Source: Sphingobacterium zeae (lineage in GTDB: Bacteria; Bacteroidota; Bacteroidia; Sphingobacteriales; Sphingobacteriaceae). Taken from it: DNA of 64,000 nt. The notes beneath the pieces were generated by a model, which was given only the letters and a program-made list of their open reading frames with translations, was not told the origin of the DNA and searched no databases. The number at the start of each line of letters is the position of its first letter. Positions within the stretch are counted from its first letter, which is position 1. Both the position numbers and the translations under genes were made by a program. The stretch lies in NCBI RefSeq assembly GCF_030818895.1, contig NZ_JAUTBA010000001.1, positions 3,534,001 to 3,598,000 on the forward strand, written 5' to 3'. This document shows, piece after piece, positions 17,346 to 27,250 of the stretch.

Positions 17346-19469
17346 TTATCGGAATACCCGCTGGATCAGTTTACCGATCTCAGCAAAATCTTGGTGATTA
17401 CTAATCGCGCGCTTTTCTGACACATCATTGTTATTCTGAGTAAAGGGATAAATCAGTAGATAATTGTTTTCAATCTGATTTTCGTTGAGGTATTGGGTAA
17501 TGGTATGAATTGGCGACTTATACGAAAAACGGTTACGGTCGGCCATTAGCACAATTAACCCCTGATCAACTGTTAGTTCTCCAATAACCTGATCCACTTC
17601 TTTCCAATCGGATATGGTAATAAATGACGCTTCCACAGCCGACTTTTTGATGATTCGATGGAGAATTTCGATGATATCCGTTGTACTGTAGAATACAAGC
17701 GGTGCGCTCGAATTGCACGCAATATTCCATATTTTTGATAGCGCTTCAAAAAAGCCGGATTCCCTGTATGCCAATGGAGGGATGAGCACAACATACTCTT
17801 TTACAGTTGATATCGGTTGAATGGCACGGTACAACATCAGATTGACATGCTCATTTTTTAAATAGCCGTTATACAGATTATACATAAAAGACGTTGAAAA
17901 GCCCTTATCTTTATCTAGGCCAATGATTAGATCTGATATGGATTTTTCTTTGATCACATTATTTATTCCGTCAACTACTCCGCTGTCATGTCGGGTAATG
18001 GCCTGTACCTGCACATCAGCCGATGCTCCCAGTTTCACTGCGGATTCAAGAATCCTTTCTGCATTTTTTACTGAAGATTCATTCTTATCCTCACTGATGA
18101 TATTTAAGGCAAAGAGCTGGTCATCTTTTGATTTTGTACGGATCAGCAGCCCCAAATTGACCATCTTTTCAGTCATCTGTTCGGTATTGATCGGCAATAG
18201 AATATGAGCATCGGGCAGCTTATCGCCTACTATGGTATCTTCCCGATCTGCCTCCGCAATGCGCTGCGCATTAGACATTGACACGAAGGATGAAATGGTA
18301 CACGAAATCAGAATCAGCAAAATACTCCCATTCAGCACATGTTCATTGAGTAAACGAATGGGTTCACCATCTGGCGTTTGGCCAAGGATAATATTATAAC
18401 CGACCATAACTGCAGCCAATGTGGCGGCGGCAGAAGCCGAGCTCATGCCAAATATAAGCATCCCCTCTTCCCCGCTAAGACGGAAGGTCTTTTGCGTTAG
18501 CATGGCGGCCATATACTTACCACCAATAGAGGCCACGAGCATGATCGCTGCCACACCCAAGGTTTCCCAGCTTTTTAAAAAAGCCGAAAAGTCAATTAGC
18601 ATCCCCACGCTGATCAGAAAGAATGGAATAAATATAGCGTTTCCAACAAATTCGATCCGATTCATCAAAGAGGAAGTATGTGGAATTAGGCGATTCAGTG
18701 CCAGTCCGGCAAAGAAAGCACCAATAATGGATTCAATACCGGCCAGCTCGGCCAATATCGAAGCCAGATAAATCATCACTACGACAAATATATATTGCGA
18801 TATCTTGTCCGATACATTTTTAAAAAACCAGCGCGCTATAATCGGAAATACCAACAAAACAACAAGAGCAAACGCAATCATTGAAGCACTTAATCGAATC
18901 CAAAAGACAGTGCTTACATCCCCCTGAGAAAGGCCGACAATCACCGCCAATACCAAAAGCGAAAGTACATCTGTAATCATTGTCCCGCCAACGGTAATAT
19001 TGACGGCAAGATTCTTTGATATGCCCAAGCTACTGACCAATGGGTAAACGATCAGTGTATGCGACGAGAATAAACTGGCAAATAGAATCGACGTTGAAAG
19101 CGAAAAATTTAATACATAATATCCTCCGATAAATCCTAGAATAAAGGGCGCCAAAAAAGTATAGATTGAGAATGTGATACTTTTCCATTTATTCTTCTTA
19201 AAGTCACCCATATCGATTTCTAGACCAGCTAGAAACATGATGTAAAGCAGCCCTGTCGTTCCCGTCACCACGACACTGCTGTCTCGCGAGAGCATATTGA
19301 AGCCGTAGGGCCCAACAATCGCACCTGCGACCAGCAAACCTAACAGATGTGGAACTTTTATTTTATTGAGTAACAAAGGCACCAGCAGTATAATGAGCAA
19401 CTCGATAAAAAACTTAAGTAAAGGGTCTTCAACCGGAAAAGTAATGTGGTGAATACTGGCTAGGATCAT
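17346..19469 (-). CDS. cation/proton antiporter (CPA2) with universal-stress-like tail
   Basis: A 707-residue protein. Residues 1-400 form about 12 membrane segments of the CPA2 type, with LLGLLVAGAIVGPYG, TMITDVLSLLVLAVIVG and GIESIIGAFFAGLALNRL (the Asp in TMITD fits the ion-binding position). Residues 420-700 are soluble and resemble paired universal-stress domains. Such proteins exchange Na+ or K+ for H+ across the inner membrane; the ion cannot be told from sequence. The ATG overlaps the stop of the lipoprotein gene by 4 nt (ATGA), so they are translationally coupled. Its place between a channel gene and the BCCT gene supports a role in salt stress. Confidence 0.92.
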   Translation of the reverse strand: MILASIHHITFPVEDPLLKFFIELLIILLVPLLLNKIKVPHLLGLLVAGAIVGPYGFNMLSRDSSVVVTGTTGLLYIMFLAGLEIDMGDFKKNKWKSITFSIYTFLAPFILGFIGGYYVLNFSLSTSILFASLFSSHTLIVYPLVSSLGISKNLAVNITVGGTMITDVLSLLVLAVIVGLSQGDVSTVFWIRLSASMIAFALVVLLVFPIIARWFFKNVSDKISQYIFVVVMIYLASILAELAGIESIIGAFFAGLALNRLIPHTSSLMNRIEFVGNAIFIPFFLISVGMLIDFSAFLKSWETLGVAAIMLVASIGGKYMAAMLTQKTFRLSGEEGMLIFGMSSASAAATLAAVMVGYNIILGQTPDGEPIRLLNEHVLNGSILLILISCTISSFVSMSNAQRIAEADREDTIVGDKLPDAHILLPINTEQMTEKMVNLGLLIRTKSKDDQLFALNIISEDKNESSVKNAERILESAVKLGASADVQVQAITRHDSGVVDGINNVIKEKSISDLIIGLDKDKGFSTSFMYNLYNGYLKNEHVNLMLYRAIQPISTVKEYVVLIPPLAYRESGFFEALSKIWNIACNSSAPLVFYSTTDIIEILHRIIKKSAVEASFITISDWKEVDQVIGELTVDQGLIVLMADRNRFSYKSPIHTITQYLNENQIENNYLLIYPFTQNNNDVSEKRAISNHQDFAEIGKLIQRVFR

Positions 19470-20038
19470 CTTTCAGTGGGTGTGAGTTCAATAGAAAAGT
19501 TTGCTTGGCAATCCTCTTTCGTGCCGATCGTCTGTGTTCCGCGGATAATCTTAGAACCAATCAGATCAAGGTTCATCTGAACCCTCGCCTTACTTTCATC
19601 CATACTATCTTGTACTTGGACCAGACTAATTCGATTATCCAATAAAGAGCCTTTAAAGAGTCGCATCGTTTTATTTTTGGTATAGGTCTTTACATAAATA
19701 CCTGTAGCATCAGCCATAAATTCCCATTGCTCGTTCCTTTGGTCACCAATTACATAATTGTTGCAATTCGACGAACGGCAGACCAATCTGCAGCTCCATT
19801 GTCCTGCGATCGAATCTGGCCAATGCTGAACGACGGTGTCGGGCTTTAGTCGCTTGGATTCTGTTGCGCGTAGGCTATCCCGCATGGCTAATAATGCATC
19901 GTATTCAGACTCTCTCTGCGCAAACTCTTGTTCTTTTTTTACAAGTTGTTCTTCGCGATCTTGCAAATCGTTTCTTCCATGCTGACCGCAGGATACGATG
20001 AGAACAGAAAGAAATATCATGTATACTATATTCTTCAC
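19466..20038 (-). CDS. coiled-coil lipoprotein of unknown function
   Basis: A 190-residue predicted lipoprotein with lipobox LIVSC (Cys17). Residues 25-65 are highly charged and likely coiled coil (DREEQLVKKEQEFAQRE). The rest is a small domain starting IAGQWSCRLVCRSSNC with several Cys residues and a beta-rich look. No family was recognised. It overlaps the antiporter start by 4 nt and should be made with it, which suggests an envelope partner or a salt-stress sensor, but that is inference from position. Confidence 0.75.
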   Translation of the reverse strand: MKNIVYMIFLSVLIVSCGQHGRNDLQDREEQLVKKEQEFAQRESEYDALLAMRDSLRATESKRLKPDTVVQHWPDSIAGQWSCRLVCRSSNCNNYVIGDQRNEQWEFMADATGIYVKTYTKNKTMRLFKGSLLDNRISLVQVQDSMDESKARVQMNLDLIGSKIIRGTQTIGTKEDCQANFSIELTPTER

Positions 20039-20152
20039 TTTAATCTAAATTATCTATAAATAAATTCCACTACGATATCACGTTTATACAAACATTCAAT
20101 CTTAGATAACGTGCAACAACCTTAGGAGAAATCAACCGCTATGACTGTTACC

Positions 20153-22159
20153 TCATCGTAGATTCTTGTTCGCATTACTACTAATAAACATTTCATTTTT
20201 CTCCTCCGAAATGATTTCCAGAAAGCGGTCGTAATGCTTTAATACATCGCTGATCAATTCATTTCTTGTAAAGTACTGAATATCATACCCCTCACGTGCA
20301 TCTCCAAAATAAGATTTAGGAAAATAAGTTTTTTTATCATCAAATTCCGGGAGATTATCTTCTTCAACCACATAATCAGAAACCACTTTGACCTGGCTTT
20401 TTACGCCATAGATAAAATTGTTGATTACGTCATGCTGGATTTCAATTTGTATCCGCTTAGGTTGCGCTAACTCTTGAATCTTTGCTTCAATACCATTATG
20501 CTTGAATTCTGCCTGCAGATCCTCAAAAGCTACCATCACGGTGTTCTCCATAAACTCTTCAACAGATTCGCGACTTTTAAATGAGACAATTTGTTGCAGG
20601 CGATCTTTCCAAAATTCACCCGACCAGGGGACCGTACTGACCGAAAAATCACGTTCATAATAACTCCGATCAATGGTCAATGCTTTGACCAAACTCACGC
20701 AAAAAAGCAGCATAATCAGCGAAAAAGGCAATGCAGTGATAAGTGTCATAGTTTGCAATGCCTGCAATCCACCGGCATTTAACAACATAAGCGCTAAAAT
20801 AGCCAACAGAGCTCCCCAAAAAACCATTTGCCATTTCGGTGACTTTTCCGCATTCTTAGTGGAAATGCTATTCATCACAAAGATTCCCGAATCGGCTGAA
20901 GTCACAAAAAAGATAATGATGATAAGAATGACCAGATAGCTTACTATCTCGGAGAATGGCAAATAGTCCAAAAACCTAAACATCAGGGCATCAGGATTAT
21001 CAGCCAAGGCGCTCAATGCACCTTTGGCAAAGTGCATATCAAACCACATCGCACTGTTGCCAAACACGGACATCCAGATAAAATTAAATATGGTCGGAAT
21101 AATAAGTACGGCCGCAATAAATTCGCGAATGGTCCGCCCTTTGGATATTTTAGCAATAAATAACCCTACATAAGGAGACCATGATATCCACCAGGCCCAG
21201 TAAAGAATCGTCCAATTGTAGAACCAGGGCAATGTAGCTTCGTCATACACATGCGTATCAAAAGTTAAACTAAAGAAATTGTTTACATAATTACCTATCC
21301 CTTCCGTAAAACTTCCGATAAGGTAAACCGTTGGTCCTAAAAAAAGTACAAACAATAGCAAGATAACTACGGTAATTATATTAATGTTACTCAATAGTTT
21401 TACCCCCTTATCAACACCCGATGTAGCTGATAAAATAGCTAATAGTGATAACACGGCAACAATAACAATCTGATAGGTAAAATTATTCTCAGGCACAAGT
21501 CCTAAAGTTTGCAAGCCTGCATTCACTTGCACCACGCCAAAACCGAGCGTTGTCGTAATGCCAAAAAACGTACTGCAGAGGGCAAACACATCAACGGCAT
21601 TACCCCATTTTCCATTAATCTTATTTTTTAATAGTGGATAGAAACAACTTCGAAGGGACAGCGGTAACCGATAGCGGTAAGCAAAATAAGACAGAGCCAG
21701 TCCCACAACGCCATAGATTGCCCAAGCATGTATACCCCAATGAAAAAATGTATACAGCTGGGCATTTTGAGCTCGATTGATATCATGATGGCCAGCAAAT
21801 GCGTCTGTTGAAAAATGCTGCATCGGTTCAGCAACGCTGAAATACATCAACCCGATCCCCATACCGGCGGCAAACAACATAGAAATCCATGAAAAAAAAG
21901 TATACTCGGGTTTACTGTCGTTACTTCCTAGCTTGATATTACCAAATTTGCTAAACATCAGGTAAAGGAGAAAAATAACAAATAGTGTCACAGCCCATAC
22001 GTAAACCCAGTTGAGGTTAACAAAGATAAATTGCTTGGCAGTATCTAAAATACGTACAGAAAGGGTCGGAAAAAATACCGACAATAGGCAAACGCCTATG
22101 ATAAAGATCAAACTAGGAATAACAATTCCTTTATTAAATGTCGATTTTGACAACATCAC
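20153..22159 (-). CDS. BCCT-family betaine/choline/carnitine-type transporter
   Basis: A 668-residue transporter with about 12 membrane segments in residues 10-500. The substrate-site glycine stretch is AAGMGIGLMYFSVAEP, matching the GMGIG of sodium-coupled betaine carriers, and the BCCT signature reads LYWAWWISWSPYVGLF. The Trp-rich WGIHAWAIYG is also present. A C-terminal cytosolic extension of about 160 residues follows; in some carriers such extensions sense osmotic state, but this one has no motif I know. It probably imports glycine betaine or a similar solute with Na+. It lies between antiporter/lipoprotein and a small MscS gene, all on the minus strand. Confidence 0.92.
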   Translation of the reverse strand: MMLSKSTFNKGIVIPSLIFIIGVCLLSVFFPTLSVRILDTAKQFIFVNLNWVYVWAVTLFVIFLLYLMFSKFGNIKLGSNDSKPEYTFFSWISMLFAAGMGIGLMYFSVAEPMQHFSTDAFAGHHDINRAQNAQLYTFFHWGIHAWAIYGVVGLALSYFAYRYRLPLSLRSCFYPLLKNKINGKWGNAVDVFALCSTFFGITTTLGFGVVQVNAGLQTLGLVPENNFTYQIVIVAVLSLLAILSATSGVDKGVKLLSNINIITVVILLLFVLFLGPTVYLIGSFTEGIGNYVNNFFSLTFDTHVYDEATLPWFYNWTILYWAWWISWSPYVGLFIAKISKGRTIREFIAAVLIIPTIFNFIWMSVFGNSAMWFDMHFAKGALSALADNPDALMFRFLDYLPFSEIVSYLVILIIIIFFVTSADSGIFVMNSISTKNAEKSPKWQMVFWGALLAILALMLLNAGGLQALQTMTLITALPFSLIMLLFCVSLVKALTIDRSYYERDFSVSTVPWSGEFWKDRLQQIVSFKSRESVEEFMENTVMVAFEDLQAEFKHNGIEAKIQELAQPKRIQIEIQHDVINNFIYGVKSQVKVVSDYVVEEDNLPEFDDKKTYFPKSYFGDAREGYDIQYFTRNELISDVLKHYDRFLEIISEEKNEMFISSNANKNLR

Positions 22160-22222
22160 TAAAATTAAATTTGTTTACAATGGGGTGCCAACAAAGCCAT
22201 CTTGAAACCAATATACACTACT

Positions 22223-23071
22223 TTATGCATTACTACGGATACGGATATCACGTTGCGGAAAGGGAATCTCAATACCAGCCCGATCCAAAGCTTCTTTGCA
22301 GTTAATAATCAATTGCTCCTGCATCGTCCAGAAGTTTTCATTTGAAGTGGTCGCGCGTACAGATAGCGTGATTGCGCTATCTCCCAACTCATTGACCACA
22401 ACCTGCGGTGCAGGGTCTTTGAACGCATACTCATTATTTTGAACAACCTCCAATAGTATCTGTTTAGCTTGTTTTAAGTCAGCACTGTAAGATACACCAA
22501 TGTCGAACCATGTGCGGCGTGTCCCCAAAACGGTGTAATTAGTAATACTACTGTTAGATAGCATACCATTGGGAACAACAAGCTGCTGATTTTGCGGTGT
22601 ATTTAATTTTGTGTTGAAAATATCAATTTCAATCACAGTCCCTGAGACATTCGAGCTCGAACTTATATAATCGCCCACACGAAAGGGCTTCAGCAGTAAA
22701 ATCAATATTCCGCCCGCAAAATTAGATAAAGAGCCCTGCAGCGCTAAACCGATAGCCAAACCCGCAGCACCAATAATAGCAACAAATGCTGAGGTTTGAA
22801 CACCCAATTGTGTAACGACAACAATAAATAGTAATATATTTAAAATCCAACCAATTAAATTACTGAGAAAACGCTGCAAAGAAACGTCCATTTTCCGGCG
22901 TTCGAAGGCTTTGTCGATCATACGCTTCAACAAACGGATAATCCAAGATCCAATTAAATATATCAGTAATGCTGAGATCAGGGCTGTAATAATACGTGGC
23001 GCCCAGGCAATTGCAGAAGCAATAAAATTATTCCAATGTGCCTGTATGTCGTTCAATTCTAAATCATTCAT
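22223..23071 (-). CDS. mscS: small-conductance mechanosensitive channel MscS
   Basis: A 282-residue protein of typical MscS length with three membrane segments. The pore helix TM3 carries the Gly/Ala pattern AFVAIIGAAGLAIGLALQGS and the beta domain FRVGDYI, followed by the C-terminal alpha/beta part ending in PFPQRDIRI. It gates by membrane tension and releases solutes on hypo-osmotic downshock from the inner membrane. It starts 64 nt upstream of the BCCT gene on the same strand, so the importer and the safety valve are probably co-transcribed. Confidence 0.95.
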   Translation of the reverse strand: MNDLELNDIQAHWNNFIASAIAWAPRIITALISALLIYLIGSWIIRLLKRMIDKAFERRKMDVSLQRFLSNLIGWILNILLFIVVVTQLGVQTSAFVAIIGAAGLAIGLALQGSLSNFAGGILILLLKPFRVGDYISSSSNVSGTVIEIDIFNTKLNTPQNQQLVVPNGMLSNSSITNYTVLGTRRTWFDIGVSYSADLKQAKQILLEVVQNNEYAFKDPAPQVVVNELGDSAITLSVRATTSNENFWTMQEQLIINCKEALDRAGIEIPFPQRDIRIRSNA

Positions 23072-23591
23072 AGTGCTTGTATTTAAAAAATGTAATACTG
23101 AATTTTCAATATAATCTAATATTGATTAAATACCAAAAAAGAAAGTGGATGTTATTTTTAACAACTAAGTAGCACGATTGTTTCTAAAAAAGTACTGCAT
23201 GCGGATTTAACCTCATAATAATAAATAGAATTTGTAGCGGATATACCACAAAACAGCACCATAAAGACGAACAATTTGTCCAATAAAAATTGAGCAATAA
23301 ATACTATACCATTATTGATGAGAAAATGCAGAGCTCCAAAGCGGATGTAAAAAGCTAGAATTAGCTTTTTGGAAGAAATTAAGCAGCCAGGAGATGATAA
23401 ATTATCCAACATACATTAGCCATATTACGAAACTAAAATGCAAAAATAGTCGATATGGATATTGTAACACACATATATAAATAAGATATATATATAGGTT
23501 TACATAAAAATAAACAAAATCTATTCAATATTTCAGATAGTCTTGACTCGTTTTACCTACTTTTAGCCGACCTAAAAACTCAATTCACAAG
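23072..23591. other. intergenic region upstream of the MscS operon and symporter pseudogene
   Basis: These 520 bases separate divergent units. A hydrophobic 84-codon frame on the minus strand (23158-23412) has no recognisable family and is not called as a gene. No promoter with both boxes was found, though promoters both ways must lie here. Confidence 0.5.
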
Positions 23592-25048
23592 ATGGAAGAT
23601 TTGATCAATAGAATTTATAATATTATTTGGAGTGATGCGCTTGTCTACCTTTGTCTGCTTACAGGTATATACTTTACCGTTCGCTTTCGCTGTCCTCAAC
23701 TGATGCAGGTTCGGGAAATGATCCGTTTGCTTTTTAATGGCAGTAGTTCCGACAAGGGCATCTCCTCTTTTCAGGCTTTCTCTTTGGCTATTTCAGGACG
23801 TGTGGGCACGGGAAATATCGCAGGTGTCGCGACCGCAATTGCCATGGGGGGGGCCAGGGGCTATTTTCTGGATGTGGGTAATTGCATTTTTAGGCAGTGC
23901 TTCAGCTATTGTAGAAGCGACTCTTGGCCAGATGTACAAAGAGGTAAACGATGGTGAGTATCGCGGTGGCCCAGCATTTTACATTCTTAAAGGACTTAAA
24001 TCCAAAACTTTTGCATGGGCTTTTGCAATCGTCACCATCATAAGTACCGGTTTTTTACTACCCGGGGTGCAGAGCAATAGCATCAGTTCAGCAGTTGAGT
24101 CTGCTTTCCACCTATCTCCCAGCGTGACCGGTTTGGCGATAGCCGGCTTGCTCGCCATTATCATTATAGGTGGGGTAAAGCGTATCAGCACCGTAGCGGA
24201 ATATGTTGTACCCTTTATGGCTGGCGCCTATATCCTTATGGCTTTGGTTATTATTGGGCTCAACTTTACAGAGATCCCTGCGGTTATTGCTTTGATCGTC
24301 AAATCTGCCTTAAACATGGAAGCCACATTTGGTGCTGTAGCAGGCATGGCAATTTCTTGGGGTGTAAAAACGGGGTATATATAGCAATGAGGCCGGCCAG
24401 GGCACCGCCCCACACGCCGCCGCCGCCGAAGTATCCCACCCCATCAAGCAAGGTCTCGTACAGGGATTTTCGGTATATGTTGATACCATGTTTGTGTGCA
24501 CAGCAACAGCCTTAATGATCCTCTTTACGGGTCAATATAATGTCGAAAATCCAGCTGATGGATTTATTGTACAGCACCTTCCGGCTACAGAAATGGGACC
24601 AGCTTTTACACAACAAGCAGTATCCCATCATTTCCCAACTATCGGAAATGCCTTTGTTGCATTAGCGCTTGCCTTCTTTGCGTTTACCACTATCATGGCT
24701 TACTATTACATCGCTGAAACCAACATTAGTTTTGTTGGTCAAAAAAAACAACATAAAACCTTACTTATTTGGATTTTGCGACTACTGATCTTAGTATCGA
24801 CCTATGTAGGCTGTACCAGCACAGCTAAATCTGCCTGGGCATTGGGCGATATTGGAGTCGGACTGATGGCCTGACTCAATCTGATCGCCATACTTCTGCT
24901 GCATAAAAAAGTACTTACGCTCTACGCGGATTATTGCGAGCAGCAGAAATGCAAAATAGACCCAGTATTTGACAGCAGTAAATTTCAATTTCCCAATCTG
25001 GACTTATGGTCCAAAAAAAATAGACAGCACGATGAGTCAATTGATTAA
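23592..25048 (+). pseudogene. alanine/glycine:cation symporter (AGCS), three lesions
   Basis: The parts together cover a full AGCS symporter of about 480 residues. The first frame (from 23592) has GISSFQAFSLAISGRVGTGN. An extra base in a G8 run (23846-23853) shifts to the second frame, which continues GAIFWMWVIAFLGSASAIVE. An extra base in an A5 run (24366-24370) breaks the Na+ site region, whose third frame reads RGIYSNEAGQGTAPHAAAAA. A TGA at 24872-24874 replaces an expected Trp in GVGLMA-LNLIAILLL, and the frame ends at 25048. Homopolymer errors could explain two lesions but not the nonsense change. The family imports small neutral amino acids with Na+ or H+. Confidence 0.88.
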
Positions 25049-25239
25049 CCTTACCGTATTGAAAAATTTCTTCAAATCAAGTAATGCTGGATAGCAGGTG
25101 TTATGGTCGCCATGACAATCCCAACAAATAGCGAAACCTATCATAGCGATAATGAAGTCAAGATCCTAAGTTTTTAAATTGATTAAAACCAATTCGGGTC
25201 TTTACATCGTATATTATCAAACAAGAATGGACAATCACT

Positions 25240-26343
25240 ATGAAAAAAGCATTTTTATTACTACTACTGGGGCTAGGCTTATTTACGCTGAGCAAATTTG
25301 GATTTTCACAGAAATCAGATCCATCCAAACCGATTGAGAAGCAATTGGCGGCCCCTATAGCCGAGCATGATCAGGTTATTTATTTTGCCGGTGGATGCTT
25401 TTGGGGTACCGAGCATTTTTTCAAACAAGTACGAGGCGTTACGGGCACGGAAGTAGGTTATGCCAATGGTAATTTAAAGAATCCGAGCTATGAGCAGGTT
25501 TCTACGGGAAAGACAGGTTTTGCTGAAACTGTCAAAGTCACCTATGACCCACGAATCGTTGAACTTAAGCTTCTCGTGGATTTGTTTTTAAAGACAATAG
25601 ACCCCACCTCCCTCAACAAACAGGGAAACGATATCGGAACACAATATCGTACCGGTATTTACTATACCGATAAATCAGTTATTCCAGTTATTAAGAAAAG
25701 CCTAGCCGAACTGGACAAGAAATATCCGGCAAAAATAGTTGTCGAACTCGAGCCCTTACAGAATTACTACGATGCGGAGGCCTACCATCAAAAATATCTA
25801 GACAAAAACCCGGGTGGCTACTGCCATATTGTTCCGGAGATGTTTGATCTGGCGCGCAAAGCCAACCCTGCCCCCAAGGACTCTACTGCGTCGAAAAGTT
25901 ATCACAAAAAAGATAGAAGTACACTTAAAAAGGAACTTACACCACTGCAATACGATGTAACGCAGAATCAGGCCACGGAACGTGCCTTTGACAACGCATA
26001 CAATGATGAGTTTAGAGATGGTATTTACGTGGATATTACAACCGGTGAACCACTATTTGTCTCGACAGATAAATTTGAATCAGGTTGTGGATGGCCCAGC
26101 TTTTCCAAACCGATCAATCCCGACTTAGTCGAAGAATTATCTGATAACTCCCACGGTATGCGCCGCACAGAGGTACGGAGCAAAACCGGAGATGCTCATT
26201 TGGGCCATGTTTTTGACGATGGTCCAGCGGACAAAGGCGGTTTACGCTATTGCATCAATAGTGCATCGCTCCAATTTGTTCCTAAAGAAGAAATGAAAGC
26301 CAAGGGTTATGAAAAATATCTGTCCCTACTCGTCAAAAAGTAA
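25240..26343 (+). CDS. msrAB: secreted MsrA-MsrB fusion, peptide methionine sulfoxide reductase
   Basis: A 367-residue two-domain enzyme with an N-terminal signal or anchor (residues 1-23). MsrA is at 45-205, with catalytic Cys53 in GGCFWG and VGYANG. MsrB is at 232-355, with [25 protein letters not shown] and catalytic Cys338 in RYCINS. The usual zinc CxxC pairs of MsrB are absent, as in the zinc-free form. Together the domains reduce both S and R methionine sulfoxide in proteins. The signal suggests action in the periplasm on oxidised envelope proteins; the electron donor is not seen here. A terminator follows. Confidence 0.95.
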   Translation: MKKAFLLLLLGLGLFTLSKFGFSQKSDPSKPIEKQLAAPIAEHDQVIYFAGGCFWGTEHFFKQVRGVTGTEVGYANGNLKNPSYEQVSTGKTGFAETVKVTYDPRIVELKLLVDLFLKTIDPTSLNKQGNDIGTQYRTGIYYTDKSVIPVIKKSLAELDKKYPAKIVVELEPLQNYYDAEAYHQKYLDKNPGGYCHIVPEMFDLARKANPAPKDSTASKSYHKKDRSTLKKELTPLQYDVTQNQATERAFDNAYNDEFRDGIYVDITTGEPLFVSTDKFESGCGWPSFSKPINPDLVEELSDNSHGMRRTEVRSKTGDAHLGHVFDDGPADKGGLRYCINSASLQFVPKEEMKAKGYEKYLSLLVKK

Positions 26344-26370
26344 ACGAAACACTCAACTGCTACTTTAAAA

Positions 26371-26402
26371 AACTGGTGCAAGTCTGCATCAGTTTTTTTT
26401 TA
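26371..26402 (+). terminator. rho-independent terminator of msrAB
   Basis: AACTGGTGCA (26371-26380) pairs with TGCATCAGTT (26385-26394), with one G-T pair, and a run of T residues follows. Confidence 0.85.
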
Positions 26403-26504
26403 AAAAAAAATAAAAAAAAATTAGGGTTTAGAAATCCAAGCGTTCCAAAAAGTCGTAAATGGTTATAAGTACAGAAAAATATTATAAACTAAAAGACTTT
26501 TGTT

Positions 26505-27230
26505 ATGGAAAAGATAACAACTCCCCACAACGATTCGCTATTGACTCCCAATGGTGAAATAGACAAAAAGGATCTCCGCAGAAGAGATTTTTTAAAGTTT
26601 GCAGGCGCCAGTGCAGCATCGCTGGCCATCCTCGGTTTGTCGAGCTGTAAAAAAGACCATGATGATAACATGGATAACGGCGGAAAAGGCCTATATTTTG
26701 GTAGTGGCGATATCGCTATCCTCAACTATGCCTATGCGCTCGAGCAGCTCGAAGCTGCCTTCTACATTCAATTGGTCAATAATCCCTACTCAGGCATGAC
26801 CGATATGGAAAAGGCCTTCTTTACCGATATCCGTGATCATGAGATTGCCCACCGCGAATTTTTTAAAGTTGCGCTGGGTGCCAAAGCAATCTCCAGCCTT
26901 GAATTAAATCTATCAGCGATTAATTTTAGCAGCAGGGAAAATGTACTGGCAACTGCCAAAACATTTGAAGATCTGGGGGTATCCGCATACAATGGTGCTG
27001 GATGGCTTATCAAAGACACTAACTACCTGTTGTTGGCCGGAAAGATTGTGTCGGTAGAGGCACGCCATGCGGCTTGGGTAAGGGATATGATCGATAACGG
27101 CAGTTTCGCCAACCAGGAAGTTGTTGATTCCAATGGACTCGATGTTGCCAAAAGTCCCAGTGTCGTCTTGAGCGCCGCCGCACCCTTTATCAAATCTAAA
27201 ATTGATGTATCGGATCTACCCACTTATTAA
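26505..27230 (+). CDS. ferritin-like domain protein with Tat/lipoprotein signal
   Basis: A 241-residue protein. The N-terminus has a twin-arginine-type signal (RRRDFLKFAGASAASLAIL) ending in a lipobox-like LSSC. Residues 65-200 are a ferritin-like four-helix domain (PF13668 type): NYAYALEQLEAAFY, DIRDHEIAHREFF and VSVEARHAAWVRD, whose Glu and His residues are those of a di-metal site. The role of this family is not settled; related proteins are linked to desiccation and stress. A second ferritin-like gene starts 20 nt downstream. A folded, metal-loaded protein exported by Tat to the periplasmic side is the likely picture. Confidence 0.85.
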   Translation: MEKITTPHNDSLLTPNGEIDKKDLRRRDFLKFAGASAASLAILGLSSCKKDHDDNMDNGGKGLYFGSGDIAILNYAYALEQLEAAFYIQLVNNPYSGMTDMEKAFFTDIRDHEIAHREFFKVALGAKAISSLELNLSAINFSSRENVLATAKTFEDLGVSAYNGAGWLIKDTNYLLLAGKIVSVEARHAAWVRDMIDNGSFANQEVVDSNGLDVAKSPSVVLSAAAPFIKSKIDVSDLPTY

Positions 27231-27250
27231 TTCACCTAATTCAGATTATC

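Noticed and set aside
23158..23412. Hydrophobic 84-codon frame on the minus strand
   Set aside because: No family resemblance, no clear start context, and AT-rich non-coding DNA often gives such hydrophobic frames.
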